NCBI GenBank assembly: GCA_947626135.1
Contig: CANQQZ010000006.1
Span: 62,001-126,000 of the forward strand
DNA length: 64,000 nt
Reading direction: 5' to 3'
From: an uncultured Clostridia bacterium
Lineage (GTDB): Bacteria; Bacillota; Clostridia; UBA1381
The notes beneath the pieces were generated by a model. That model made no database searches and was not told where the DNA came from. It worked only from the letters and a program-made list of their open reading frames with translations. Position 1 is the stretch's first letter. Each line of letters opens with the position of its first letter. This document shows, one piece after another, positions 33,473 through 41,905 of the stretch. The translations under genes and the position numbers were made by a program.

Positions 33473-34064
33473 TACACACCTCCGTCTTTATCTTCTCTAT
33501 CACCCGTTCGGTATTAGCTCTGAGCTCGTCATAGCCGCCGTTATTAACGATGACGAACCGGGCGTGTTTTCTGTAAAAATCATCATCAGGCTGCGCGGTG
33601 ATGCGTATGCGCGCCTCGTCCTCAGTCAGACCGTCGCGCTGAGTGATACGCCTGATACGTTCCCCGACAGGCGTTTCGACCGTCACCATAAACTCACACA
33701 GCTCCTGCACCGGACCGCCGATAATGACCGCGCCGTCGATTGCCGCGAGGGGACAGTCCCTCCCGCGCAGCTCGCGGATGATATCGTATTTTATATAATG
33801 ATGCGTGATGCGGTTAAGAATTTTAAGCTTTTTCTTATCCGAAAACACAATATCCGCAAGCGCGCGCCTGTCAATTTCGCGGTCGCCGCGCAGGATACCG
33901 TCGCCGAACATCGCCACAAGCTCATCATAGCATTGGGTACCCGCCGCCTCCACGCGTCTGGCGCTCTCGTCCGCGCGCGCAACATATATGCCGTGCTCCG
34001 TGAAAATGGAGCCGACCGTGGTTTTGCCGGTACCGCTTCCTCCGGTTAAACCGAAAATTTTCAT
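33465..34064 (-). CDS. coaE: Dephospho-CoA kinase
   Basis: A 199-residue enzyme for the last step of coenzyme A synthesis. It begins MKIFGLTGGSGTGKTTVGSIF with the P-loop GGSGTGKT and has ADESARRVEAAGTQCYDELV. ATG 34064 follows AGAGGTGAG; the longer frame to 34130 overlaps no ribosome-binding site. Confidence 0.92.
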   Translation of the reverse strand: MKIFGLTGGSGTGKTTVGSIFTEHGIYVARADESARRVEAAGTQCYDELVAMFGDGILRGDREIDRRALADIVFSDKKKLKILNRITHHYIKYDIIRELRGRDCPLAAIDGAVIIGGPVQELCEFMVTVETPVGERIRRITQRDGLTEDEARIRITAQPDDDFYRKHARFVIVNNGGYDELRANTERVIEKIKTEVCIE

Positions 34065-34110
34065 AAACTCACCTCTGACATTATTTTTGCTCTTAATCCT
34101 TCCGCCAAAA

Positions 34111-34791
34111 TTAATGTTCGATATTTTCAATCTGCCAATCGATAGGGGTTTTTCCCATATTTTCCAACAGCCGGTTCGCCGCGGCGAAATGCCCGCAGCC
34201 GAAGAAGCCGCGGCTCGCAGAAAGCGGGCTCGGGTGCGCGGCGGTCAGAATTTTATGCTGCGCGCCGGTAATCAACGCCTGCTTTTCCCTCGCGTTCGCG
34301 CCCCAAAGCAGGAAAATAACAGGGTCGCGGCGGTCATTGAGCCGCTCCACGACGGTATTCGTGAAAATTTCCCATCCCTTGTTCCGGTGCGAGTTCGCCT
34401 GACCGGCGCGGACCGTAAGCGCGGAATTCAGGAGCAAAACGCCCTGGCGCGCCCATTTTTCCAGGTACCCGTTATCGGGGATATAGCAGCCCAGCTCGTC
34501 ATGCAGCTCCTTATAGATATTGAGCAGCGACGGGGGGATGCGGACCCCGGGCTGAACGGAAAAAGCCAGTCCGTGAGCCTGGCGCGGCTCGTGATATGGG
34601 TCCTGACCGAAAATAACGACCTTCGCCTCGCTATACGGCGTCCATCTGAGCGCGTTAAAAATATCATACATATCGGGATAGACAGTATGCGCGGCGTATT
34701 CAGCGCGCAGGAACGCGCGCAGACGCCGGTAATACTCCTTGTCAAACTCCCCGCCGAGCACATCGTCCCAGTCATTTCCGATATTTACCAT
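34111..34791 (-). CDS. ung: Uracil-DNA glycosylase (family 1)
   Basis: A 226-residue repair enzyme that removes uracil from DNA. The water-activating D64 lies in [19 protein letters not shown], and the minor-groove loop [14 protein letters not shown] is intact. The ATG follows GGGGTG. A promoter lies at 34835-34863, immediately in front of a minisatellite-like array. Confidence 0.95.
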   Translation of the reverse strand: MVNIGNDWDDVLGGEFDKEYYRRLRAFLRAEYAAHTVYPDMYDIFNALRWTPYSEAKVVIFGQDPYHEPRQAHGLAFSVQPGVRIPPSLLNIYKELHDELGCYIPDNGYLEKWARQGVLLLNSALTVRAGQANSHRNKGWEIFTNTVVERLNDRRDPVIFLLWGANAREKQALITGAQHKILTAAHPSPLSASRGFFGCGHFAAANRLLENMGKTPIDWQIENIEH

Positions 34792-34834
34792 AACACACCC
34801 CGCCGAAACCGTATAATATATTTATATTTACTCT

Positions 34835-34863
34835 ATTATACCATATATTCACGAAAAATGCAA
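34835..34863 (-). promoter_or_regulatory. Promoter of ung
   Basis: On the minus strand TTGCAT (34863-34858) and TATAAT (34840-34835) are separated by 17 bases. Confidence 0.65.
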
Positions 34864-34895
34864 ATATTTTATACCGAGCCGCGCGAATTTGTCGC

Positions 34896-35219
34896 GGCGG
34901 ACGGGAGCGCGGGGCGGACGGGGCGGACGGGAGCGCGGGGCGGACGGGAGTGAGGGGCGGACGGGAGCGCAGGGCGGACGGGAGTGAGGGGCGGACGGGA
35001 GTGAGGGGCGGACGGAGCGCGAGGCGGACGGGGCGGACGGGGCGGACGGGAGTGAGGGGCAAAAAAGGTACAAAAAGATACGAAAAGGTACGAATAAAAC
35101 GGGAAAAGGGGGCAAAAAAGTGCAAAAAGGTACGAATAGGTACGTATAAAACGGGGAAAAGGTACAAAAAGGTACATATAAGTCATGTAAAACGGGAAAA
35201 GGCGGGAGGACGCAAAAAA
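34896..35219. repeat. Two-part minisatellite-like array
   Basis: The left part (about 34896-35060) is built from variants of GGGGCGGACGGGAGTGA and GGGGCGGACGGGAGCGC, with short GGGGCGGAC insertions. The right part (about 35061-35219) is A-rich and repeats AAAAGGTACGAATAAAACGGG-type units of about 21 bases in degenerate form. All frames are open over long stretches because units lack stops, but I see no ribosome-binding site or conserved protein. It lies upstream of ung and just past the terminator of the cohesin-SLH gene. Confidence 0.75.
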
Positions 35220-35241
35220 GGGCAATCCTTACGGATTGCCC
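35220..35241 (-). terminator. Terminator of the dockerin / cohesin-SLH operon
   Basis: GGGCAATCC (minus strand) pairs with GGATTGCCC around a four-base loop and is followed by TTTTTT. Confidence 0.8.
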
Positions 35242-35291
35242 TAATTCTGCGTTTAAATAACTACACCTACACACATGGACGAAAGATTAAA

Positions 35292-37661
35292 TTACTTCGT
35301 CATGTAGTTGTAAACGATAACCGCAGCCTGCGCTCTTGTCGCATTGCCCTTCGGATCGAATGTGTTATTACCAACACCCTGGATGATGCCCTTCGCAGCA
35401 AGCGAAGCAACCGGAGCCTTAGCATAATCATCTATCGAGCCGGCGTCAGCGAATCCAAGCGAGCCGGACGGCATATCCTTATTTACAGCTGTAGCAGCTC
35501 TGTAAACTATAGCAGCCATTTCCTGTCTGTTAATAGTCTTATCGGGAGCGAAGGTATCAGCGGTGTAACCTGTTACAACGCCGTACTGCTCAGCCGTAGC
35601 GATGTACGGAGCAGCCCAGTGACCAGCAGCATCCGGGAAGCTCGGTGTGCCCGAAGGCGCGAGTCCGGAAGCGCCGACTACCATCTTAGTGAACTCGGCT
35701 CTCGTTACCGTAGCGTCAGGATCGAAGAGGAGAGATGTTCTACCCTCGATGATACCTGCCTGATACAGATAGTTGATAGCCGGAACAGCCCATGCATGAG
35801 CAGCGTCTACGTCAGTGAACGGAGTTCCCGCGCCGGGGTTAGTGGTCTGGTTCGGGATATTCGTACCTGTGTAGATATTGGAGCTGTTATTGCCGCCGCC
35901 ATTGCCGCCGACAATAATCGTTCCGCCGCCGGAGCCGCCTGTGCCGGTACCGCCGGTACCACCGGGTGTTTCAGAAGCAGACGGAGAAGCGGACGGGTTA
36001 GCAGAAGCGCCGGGCGAAGGTGACGACGACGGAGTAGTTGTAGTCGTTGAACCTGTGCCAAGCTCCTCACCATTGCCTTCCGGTGTGAAGTTACCGTTCT
36101 CATCGTAGGTACCTCTCCAGCCAACTACATTCTGGTTTACACCAGTGATAGCGTTGTTGTAGATATCATACTCTGTGCCGGTAACGAACTTATCCCAGTC
36201 AATGCCGGATACGCCGGTCTCCTTCTCAACCTCGCTGAAGTCGCCCTGGAGCGCAAGCTCATAAGCATACTGCGAAAGTACCGTGTCGCCATATCTTGCA
36301 ACATAGTCCTCGCCGTACTTAGCATCGGGCTTACCCTCGAACGTTACCTCAAGCTGTACCATAGCATCCTTACCGGCTGCCTTAGCATCAGCAAGGAACT
36401 TCTCAATCTTGGAAACTGTCTCGTCACTAACGATCGAGCCCATCTTTACAGGCTCCTTAACGGGAACCTTCGGGCTTGCAGACGGAGCTTCTGTCGGTGT
36501 AACCATCTCCTGAATTACCGGATTAACAACCTCAAGCGACTTATCAGGATTCTGATCCGCTGTTCCGTATGTCTGACCCATAGCGCCTACAGTAACGTCT
36601 GTAATTACTACGCTTTCAATGCTTACAGTTGCGGGAAGCGTTGCGCCTTCTTTAAGTGTGAGTTCCATAGTGAACGCATCACCCGATGAACCCTGAATGA
36701 AGAAATCAGGTTCACCTGTATTCCAGCCGATATTCGCGCTGGTAATCTTGTCGCTGTCCTGAACAACCGCATGAACCAATGTACCTGTGTCACCGGTCAT
36801 TGCTTCGTTCATTGTAACACCAACTATACGACCCTTCTCCTTAACGGGAGCCTCAAAAATGTCTGTATCAACTTTTACAAAAGCCTGGAACACGTTTACC
36901 TTAGCTGTTTCGGGAAGTCCTGCATAGGAAACCTTAATTACAGCCTTACGTGTAGCCGCGTCATACGACTGAAGAGCACCTTCAACATAAACGCCTGTCG
37001 GCTTGGGAGCCTCAGAAGCGCTCGGAGGAGCTGTCGGTCTCGGCTTCGGTGTCGCCGTTACTTCCGGATTACCGTTCGGGTCTCTTACTATCGGGTTAAC
37101 AACCTCAAGCGGCTTGTCAGGATTCTGATCCTCTGTTCCGTATGTCTGACCCATAGCGCCTACAGTAACGTCTGTAATTACTACGCTCTCAATGCTTACA
37201 GTTGTAGGAAGGATTGCACCCTCCTTAAGTGTAAGTTCCATAGTGAACGCATTACCCGATGAACCCTGAATGAAGAAATCAGGTTCACCTGTATTCCAGC
37301 CGATATTCGCGCTGGTAATCTTGTCGCTGTCCTGAACAACCGCATGAACCAATGTACCTGTGTCACCGGTCATTGCTTCGTTCATTGTAACACCAACTAT
37401 ACGACCCTTCTCCTTAACGGGAGCCTCAAAAATGTCTGTATCAACTTTTACAAAAGCCTGGAACACGTTTACCTTAGCTGTTTCGGGAAGTCCCTCATAG
37501 CCTACGCTAATGGTAGCTTTACGAGTTGCTTCATCATAGCCGGTAACTGTACCTACAACTTTTACTTCGCCCTCGGCGCTCGCTGTGAGCAGCGTCATGC
37601 TGCCAACTACGGAAAATACCATCGTTACGGCGCAAAGAAGCGAAATCAGTTTTCTTTTCAT
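35292..37661 (-). CDS. SLH-anchored surface protein with two cohesin-like modules
   Basis: A 789-residue exported protein. Residues 1-29 are a signal peptide. Two almost identical modules lie at about 33-175 and 224-366; each has ETAKVNVFQAFVKVDTDIFE, SANIGWNTGEPDFFIQG and AFTMELTLKEG, a strand order that resembles cohesins. A Pro/Ser/Thr linker separates them. An unrecognised domain follows (about 400-535), then a Ser/Gly/Pro linker and three SLH modules (about 611-789) for wall binding. The gene follows a dockerin gene by 67 bases, with AAAAAGGAGG before the ATG. Codon use differs from neighbours (more A/T), as in highly expressed surface proteins. The cohesin call is from pattern only. Confidence 0.72.
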   Translation of the reverse strand: MKRKLISLLCAVTMVFSVVGSMTLLTASAEGEVKVVGTVTGYDEATRKATISVGYEGLPETAKVNVFQAFVKVDTDIFEAPVKEKGRIVGVTMNEAMTGDTGTLVHAVVQDSDKITSANIGWNTGEPDFFIQGSSGNAFTMELTLKEGAILPTTVSIESVVITDVTVGAMGQTYGTEDQNPDKPLEVVNPIVRDPNGNPEVTATPKPRPTAPPSASEAPKPTGVYVEGALQSYDAATRKAVIKVSYAGLPETAKVNVFQAFVKVDTDIFEAPVKEKGRIVGVTMNEAMTGDTGTLVHAVVQDSDKITSANIGWNTGEPDFFIQGSSGDAFTMELTLKEGATLPATVSIESVVITDVTVGAMGQTYGTADQNPDKSLEVVNPVIQEMVTPTEAPSASPKVPVKEPVKMGSIVSDETVSKIEKFLADAKAAGKDAMVQLEVTFEGKPDAKYGEDYVARYGDTVLSQYAYELALQGDFSEVEKETGVSGIDWDKFVTGTEYDIYNNAITGVNQNVVGWRGTYDENGNFTPEGNGEELGTGSTTTTTPSSSPSPGASANPSASPSASETPGGTGGTGTGGSGGGTIIVGGNGGGNNSSNIYTGTNIPNQTTNPGAGTPFTDVDAAHAWAVPAINYLYQAGIIEGRTSLLFDPDATVTRAEFTKMVVGASGLAPSGTPSFPDAAGHWAAPYIATAEQYGVVTGYTADTFAPDKTINRQEMAAIVYRAATAVNKDMPSGSLGFADAGSIDDYAKAPVASLAAKGIIQGVGNNTFDPKGNATRAQAAVIVYNYMTK
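36681..36920. repeat. 240-bp perfect direct repeat, copy in second cohesin-like module
   Basis: Identical base by base to 37254-37493, offset 573 bp. Bases 36680 and 36921 are the first mismatches on either side. Confidence 0.9.
37254..37493. repeat. 240-bp perfect direct repeat, copy in first cohesin-like module
   Basis: Partner of 36681-36920. Synonymous sites are also identical, which points to recent duplication or gene conversion. Confidence 0.9.
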
Positions 37662-37728
37662 ACTTTAAATATCCTCCTTTTTAGGAAAGATTACGTTTTC
37701 TTTTATCCTTCCATCTAAACAATGTCGA

Positions 37729-38385
37729 TTAATTAGCGGGTGTGCTGCCAACAAGGTCTCCGTCCTTTTCGCCAACCGTTGTCTTGCCGTTGAAGTCGCT
37801 AAGATCGCCAACCGCGAGACGAGCTACAAGACCTGCGTCGTTTGTATTAATAACTTCGTTATCATCAACGTCAGCAGCCTCAGCAGCTTCACCTGTCAAG
37901 GTCAAATCCTGAGCAGCAACTCTCGCTACGATACCGGCGTCACTTGTATTAACAACGCCATTTCCCGCATTATTTTCTCCATCAACGTCGCCCAACTTAC
38001 GTGTGCTCGGCGGTACAACACTGCCAACTGTGAACTCGCCGGTCTTGATCGAACCGTCGGTTCCGCCAACTCTTATTTCATATGTACCGTCAGCAAGGTT
38101 CTCAGCAAATTTAGCAACAGTGAACTGAGCCTCATCCTGGTCTACATAGTAGATCGGAGTCTGATCAGTAACAGTATCCGTACCCTTATCAATGATAAGA
38201 ATCGTGTTCTGCGCCTGAGCAGTACCGTCGCCAACCTTGAAAGTAACCTGTGCGGGCGTCTCACCGGCTCCTGCCGTATAGGCAATGTCGGTGATCTCAC
38301 CTGCTGCAAGAGCAGCTGTACCTAATGCCGCGGTAACCGCAGCAACTGCCGCGCATGAAAAAATAAGCTTGGTTAATTTCTTCAT
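37729..38385 (-). CDS. Small secreted dockerin protein
   Basis: A 218-residue exported protein. ATG 38385 starts a signal peptide (about 1-28, ending ALAAG). Residues 30-122 form a beta-rich domain, perhaps like the X-modules that precede some dockerins. Residues 131-197 are a type-I-like dockerin with two calcium loops: D133-D149 (LGDVDG, a five-residue insertion, then NGVVNTSDAGIVAR) and D172-D183 (DVDDNEVINTNDAGLVAR). There is no enzyme domain. It is transcribed together with the cohesin-like SLH protein 67 bases downstream, its likely partner. Confidence 0.82.
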   Translation of the reverse strand: MKKLTKLIFSCAAVAAVTAALGTAALAAGEITDIAYTAGAGETPAQVTFKVGDGTAQAQNTILIIDKGTDTVTDQTPIYYVDQDEAQFTVAKFAENLADGTYEIRVGGTDGSIKTGEFTVGSVVPPSTRKLGDVDGENNAGNGVVNTSDAGIVARVAAQDLTLTGEAAEAADVDDNEVINTNDAGLVARLAVGDLSDFNGKTTVGEKDGDLVGSTPAN

Positions 38386-38470
38386 AATTGTTATTACCCC
38401 TTTTCTTTTTATGGATTTTGTTTGTGTGCCAAAAAAACGTGCAGGCACAATGCCACATTCATATACTAAC

Positions 38471-38499
38471 ATTATAAACCAAGCAGCGGTTTTTTTCAA
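38471..38499 (-). promoter_or_regulatory. Proximal promoter of the dockerin operon
   Basis: On the minus strand TTGAAA (38499-38494) and TATAAT (38476-38471), spacing 17. The leader of about 80 bases contains a TGTGCC..GGCACA hairpin. Confidence 0.7.
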
Positions 38500-38725
38500 T
38501 CGCTTTTTACGCTCGGTTTGTTTTTTGTGCATAGTGCACATACGCGAACAGTTGAATTCGGTTACTATCGGCGTTTTGTACAACGCCTGCGCACCGATTT
38601 CGTCCATTTGCGTGTATGGTGTATCGGTCCGCCCCCGCCGGAGCGGTCCTGCCCTTTTCTCCTTTCCTTTTCCTCCTTTTCCCTATTTTTGTGTTTGTGA
38701 TCTTTTTGCACTCATACACGGTATC

Positions 38726-38754
38726 ATTATATACCCTTTTCGCGCGATTTGCAA
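38726..38754 (-). promoter_or_regulatory. Distal promoter of the dockerin operon
   Basis: On the minus strand TTGCAA (38754-38749) and TATAAT (38731-38726), spacing 17. It would give a leader of about 335 bases; a 70-codon frame inside (38507-38719) has no ribosome-binding site. Otherwise 38500-38858 holds no gene. Confidence 0.6.
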
Positions 38755-38858
38755 GAGTTTTTGTTGATTTTTTTCGGTTTGTTTATTTTGTATATTTTGC
38801 CGCTTTAACTTTTGGCTGTTTTGTATATGCGAAACGGCATTTTTTGGGCGATACGCAG

Positions 38859-40346
38859 TCAATTACGGGCGCAGCGTCCGTATGTGCGGGTGATATCCGC
38901 GATTTTTTGGGCGAGTTCATCGGTCAGCGACGCTTTTTTCGCGCGCCACGTCCAGTTCCCGCCCAAAACAGACGGCACGTTCATGCGCGCGGACGCGCCG
39001 AGCGCGAGGTAGTCCTGGAGCTGAATTATAACCGTGTCGCTCACGCAGGCGTGGGCGGTTCTGATGAACCGGTACACAAATTCCTCGTCCGACGCTCCCT
39101 CAGCCATTATGTAGCGGCGGCAGAAGTCCACGGTCCTCTTGTCCGTTTCCCGAGCCCAGCCGAGCGCGGTCGCGTTGTCATGCGTTCCGATATAGGCGAC
39201 GCTGTTTTTCGGGTACAGATACGGCAGGTAGCCGCTTTCGCTGTCCGGGTCGAACGCGAATTCGAGTACCTTCATGCCGGGGAAGCCCGAATCCTCCAGC
39301 ATTTTTATCACGGACGGCGTTAAAAAGCCCAGATCCTCGGCTATCACCGGCAGCTTCCCCATGCGCGACTCGATAAAGCGGAAGAATTCTATGCCCGGTC
39401 CGCCGACCCATTCGCCGCGCTCCGCGGTCGCGTCGCCGTAGGGGACGGCGTAATAGCTGTCGAAGCCGCGGAAATGGTCTATGCGCACCACGTCGTACAT
39501 TTCGCACGCCGCAGTCAGGCGGTCGATCCACCAGCTGTATTCCGTTTCCCTGTGCCGCGCCCAGTCGTAGAGCGGATTGCCCCACAGCTGACCCGTCGGC
39601 GAAAACGCGTCCGGCGGACAGCCCGCGACGCGTTTGGGCTCGAGCGCGTCGTTCAGCTCGAACAGGTCCGGGTATACCCATACCGGAGCGCTGTCCAGCG
39701 CGACGTATATCGGCAAATCGCCGATTATGCGCACCCCGCGCTCGTTGGCGTAGCTCTTGAGCTTCATCCACTGCTGTCTGAATTTGTACTGCACGAATTC
39801 CCAGAACAGAACCTCGTCCGAATGCTCCGTTTTGAATTCCCACAGCGTATGCGGGTCGCGCCGCTTCAAGCCGACGCTCCATTCCGTCCACGGCGCGCCG
39901 CCGTGCGCCTCCTTCGCCGTCATGAACAGCGCGTAATTCGATATCCAGCGGTCGTTTTCCTCCAAAAACCGCAGAAATTCCGGCGCGCCCGCGTCGAACC
40001 GCGAAAACGCCTTGCGTAAAACGCCGAATCTTTTCCTGTACAGCGTTTCGTAATCGACCCTGTCATCCGAGCCGCCCCATTTGATATGGCAATACTCGCT
40101 CTTTTTGAGCAGACCCTCGTCCGCAAGCAGGTCGAGATCGATGAAATACGGGTTGCCCGCGTGAGTTGAAAACGATTGGTACGGCGAATCTCCGTAACTC
40201 GTGGGTCCTATAGGCAGTATCTGCCAGTAGGTCTGTTTCGCCGCCGCAAGGAAGTCGACAAAGCTGTACGCTTCCTCCCCCATCGTGCCTATGCCGTATT
40301 TCGACGGCAATGATGTTATGTGCATTAGTATTCCGCTTGCTCGCAT
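38859..40346 (-). CDS. malQ: 4-alpha-glucanotransferase (amylomaltase)
   Basis: A 495-residue GH77 enzyme that transfers maltodextrin segments. It begins MRASGILMHITSLPSKYGIG and has YGDSPYQSFSTHAGNPYFIDLD, VRIDHFRGFDSYYAVPYG with the catalytic aspartate, and VIAEDLGFLTPSV with the acid/base glutamate (shown in pieces). The length is that of the compact bacterial type. ATG 40346 follows GAGGGGGG. No other starch or glycogen gene is nearby. Confidence 0.93.
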   Translation of the reverse strand: MRASGILMHITSLPSKYGIGTMGEEAYSFVDFLAAAKQTYWQILPIGPTSYGDSPYQSFSTHAGNPYFIDLDLLADEGLLKKSEYCHIKWGGSDDRVDYETLYRKRFGVLRKAFSRFDAGAPEFLRFLEENDRWISNYALFMTAKEAHGGAPWTEWSVGLKRRDPHTLWEFKTEHSDEVLFWEFVQYKFRQQWMKLKSYANERGVRIIGDLPIYVALDSAPVWVYPDLFELNDALEPKRVAGCPPDAFSPTGQLWGNPLYDWARHRETEYSWWIDRLTAACEMYDVVRIDHFRGFDSYYAVPYGDATAERGEWVGGPGIEFFRFIESRMGKLPVIAEDLGFLTPSVIKMLEDSGFPGMKVLEFAFDPDSESGYLPYLYPKNSVAYIGTHDNATALGWARETDKRTVDFCRRYIMAEGASDEEFVYRFIRTAHACVSDTVIIQLQDYLALGASARMNVPSVLGGNWTWRAKKASLTDELAQKIADITRTYGRCARN

Positions 40347-40396
40347 ATTATGTATACCCCCCTCGGTCAAATCTGTGCCGCTCCGCGGCGCGGAGC

Positions 40397-40432
40397 AAAA
40401 ACGCGGCGGACCGCGATACGATCCGCCGCCGT
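40397..40432 (-). terminator. Terminator of the lipoprotein gene
   Basis: CGGCGGATC pairs with GGTCCGCCG on the minus strand, with one wobble, and TTTTTG follows. Confidence 0.65.
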
Positions 40433-40434
40433 TA

Positions 40435-41055
40435 TTATTTTATGTTGAATGTCTTTGAAAGCCGCGTCTGCGATTCGCTCGACTCAAGCGCGTTTTCAGC
40501 CGTTATCGTTACCGGCGATTCGTCGTTTATAAGCCTGTACGCGCGCTGGACGGTTATCGCCTCGCCCGGCGGCACTACCTGGACAATCGTTTCGGGGACG
40601 TATCCCTCCGCGCTGAACGTCGTCGCCGGCACCAGATACGCGCCGTCCTGGCTCGCGTCCGTTTTTACGAAGCCGGTGAAGGTTATGCCCTCCGCGGTCG
40701 TGTTGCGGAAGCTGAACGAAACAACGATAACCTTATCGCCGTTGTCGTCCGCGACGCGCGCGTCATCTATGGATACCTCCGCATCCGCGAGATCCCCCGA
40801 CGCTTCGCTGTCCTCGGCGACGCTCGTTTCGCCGCCCTCTATCGCATCCATGTCAACGTCCTCGTCGGCGCCCTCGAAATTCTCGCCGTATTTCGAAACC
40901 GCAGGAGACGGAGACGCCTGCGCCGTTTCATTTCCCGCAGCCGCTTCCGTCGCCGCCGCGCTCTGCGCGGGCTCGGGCGCGCCGCCGCCCTTTGAGCAGC
41001 CCGCCGCGCACAGCGATATTATGACCGCCGCCGTAAATATTAAATGCTTTTTCAT
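40435..41055 (-). CDS. Lipoprotein with DUF5067-like domain
   Basis: A 206-residue surface lipoprotein. The signal peptide ends in the lipobox LCAAGC. A long acidic Ala/Glu/Ser linker (about 25-90) is followed by a beta domain, VSIDDARVADDNGDKVIVVSF and FRNTTAEGITFTGFVK, which matches the pattern of DUF5067/immunoglobulin-like lipoproteins of Gram-positives. Function unknown. AAAGGACAGG precedes the ATG, and the gene stands alone with its own terminator. Confidence 0.78.
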   Translation of the reverse strand: MKKHLIFTAAVIISLCAAGCSKGGGAPEPAQSAAATEAAAGNETAQASPSPAVSKYGENFEGADEDVDMDAIEGGETSVAEDSEASGDLADAEVSIDDARVADDNGDKVIVVSFSFRNTTAEGITFTGFVKTDASQDGAYLVPATTFSAEGYVPETIVQVVPPGEAITVQRAYRLINDESPVTITAENALESSESQTRLSKTFNIK

Positions 41056-41182
41056 GATAATACCTGTCCTTTCCGTTCGATATCACTGTGTTATTTTTCC
41101 TTTTACCGCTTTAAATATACCATAGCGGCGCGGAAAAATCAAGCGGTTTGACGTAATATTAACAATATGTTCACAGCATGAC

Positions 41183-41211
41183 TTGACAAGGTGTGATAGA
41201 ATATATGTATA
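41183..41211 (+). promoter_or_regulatory. Promoter of the HAD phosphatase / M16 peptidase genes
   Basis: TTGACA at 41183-41188 and TGTATA at 41206-41211, spacing 17. Confidence 0.5.
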
Positions 41212-41235
41212 TGGTTGTTTTCGGAGGATACGCGA

Positions 41236-41892
41236 TTGATAAAGGCATGTATATTTGATTTGGACGGCACGCTGACCGATACGCTGACCGCGATATCGCA
41301 TTTCGGCAACGGCGCGCTTGCCGCCAACGGATTTGAGACATATGAAAAGGATAGGTACAGGGCGTTCGTCGGCGATGGGAGAGCGAAGCTCATAGAGCGT
41401 ATGCTCGCCGCGCAGGGCGCGCTTACCGAGGCAAATTACGCGGCGGTATGCGCCGATTACGACGCGGCTTACGAGGCGGATCCGCTGTATAAAACGCGCG
41501 CCTACGACGGTATACCCGCCGTCCTCGCGGCTCTGCGCGATAACGGGATACGGCTCGCGGTCTGCTCGAATAAGCCGGAAAATGTGGTCAGGGACGTCGC
41601 GGGACGCGTATTCGCGCCGGGGACGTTCGATATCGTCCGCGGCGCATCGGACGGCGGCGCGGTCAAACCCGATCCCTCCGCCGCTCTGTCCATAGCCGCC
41701 GCCCTCGGCGCGGACGCGGGCAGCTGCGTTTTCGCGGGCGATACAAATGTGGATATATTCACGGCGAAAAACGCCGGAATGACGTCCGTCGGCGTGCTGT
41801 GGGGATTCAGGGACCGCGCGGAGCTCGAAGCCGCGGGCGCGGATCGTATCGCCGCCGCGCCGGGCGATCTGCTGAAAATTGTGATGGAATAA
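41236..41892 (+). CDS. HAD-family phosphatase (phosphoglycolate phosphatase-like)
   Basis: A 218-residue hydrolase of HAD subfamily IA. Motif I is FDLDGTLTDT, motif II lies in LAVCSNKPENVV, motif III contains the lysine of AVKPDPS and motif IV is VFAGDTNVDIFTAKNAGM. The cap resembles Gph or PpaX, so the substrate may be phosphoglycolate or pyrophosphate. The start is TTG 41236, seven bases after CGGAGGA; the upstream frame has no site. The M16 peptidase gene follows after 13 bases. Confidence 0.85.
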   Translation: MIKACIFDLDGTLTDTLTAISHFGNGALAANGFETYEKDRYRAFVGDGRAKLIERMLAAQGALTEANYAAVCADYDAAYEADPLYKTRAYDGIPAVLAALRDNGIRLAVCSNKPENVVRDVAGRVFAPGTFDIVRGASDGGAVKPDPSAALSIAAALGADAGSCVFAGDTNVDIFTAKNAGMTSVGVLWGFRDRAELEAAGADRIAAAPGDLLKIVME

Positions 41893-41905
41893 AGGGAAGA
41901 CTGTT

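Noticed and set aside
34896-35219. CRISPR-like array
   Set aside because: Units are directly adjacent and degenerate, without unique spacers of constant size, and no cas gene is near.
34772-35274. Proline- and phenylalanine-rich frames over the minisatellite, open in several frames
   Set aside because: Repeat units lack stop codons, so openness has no meaning; no start signal and no conserved domain are seen.
36771-37718. Two near-identical antisense frames beginning MNQCTCVTGHC
   Set aside because: They are the shadow of the duplicated cohesin-like modules on the other strand.
38507-38719. 70-codon frame in the leader of the dockerin operon
   Set aside because: GTG start without a ribosome-binding site, basic low-complexity composition; better read as untranslated leader.
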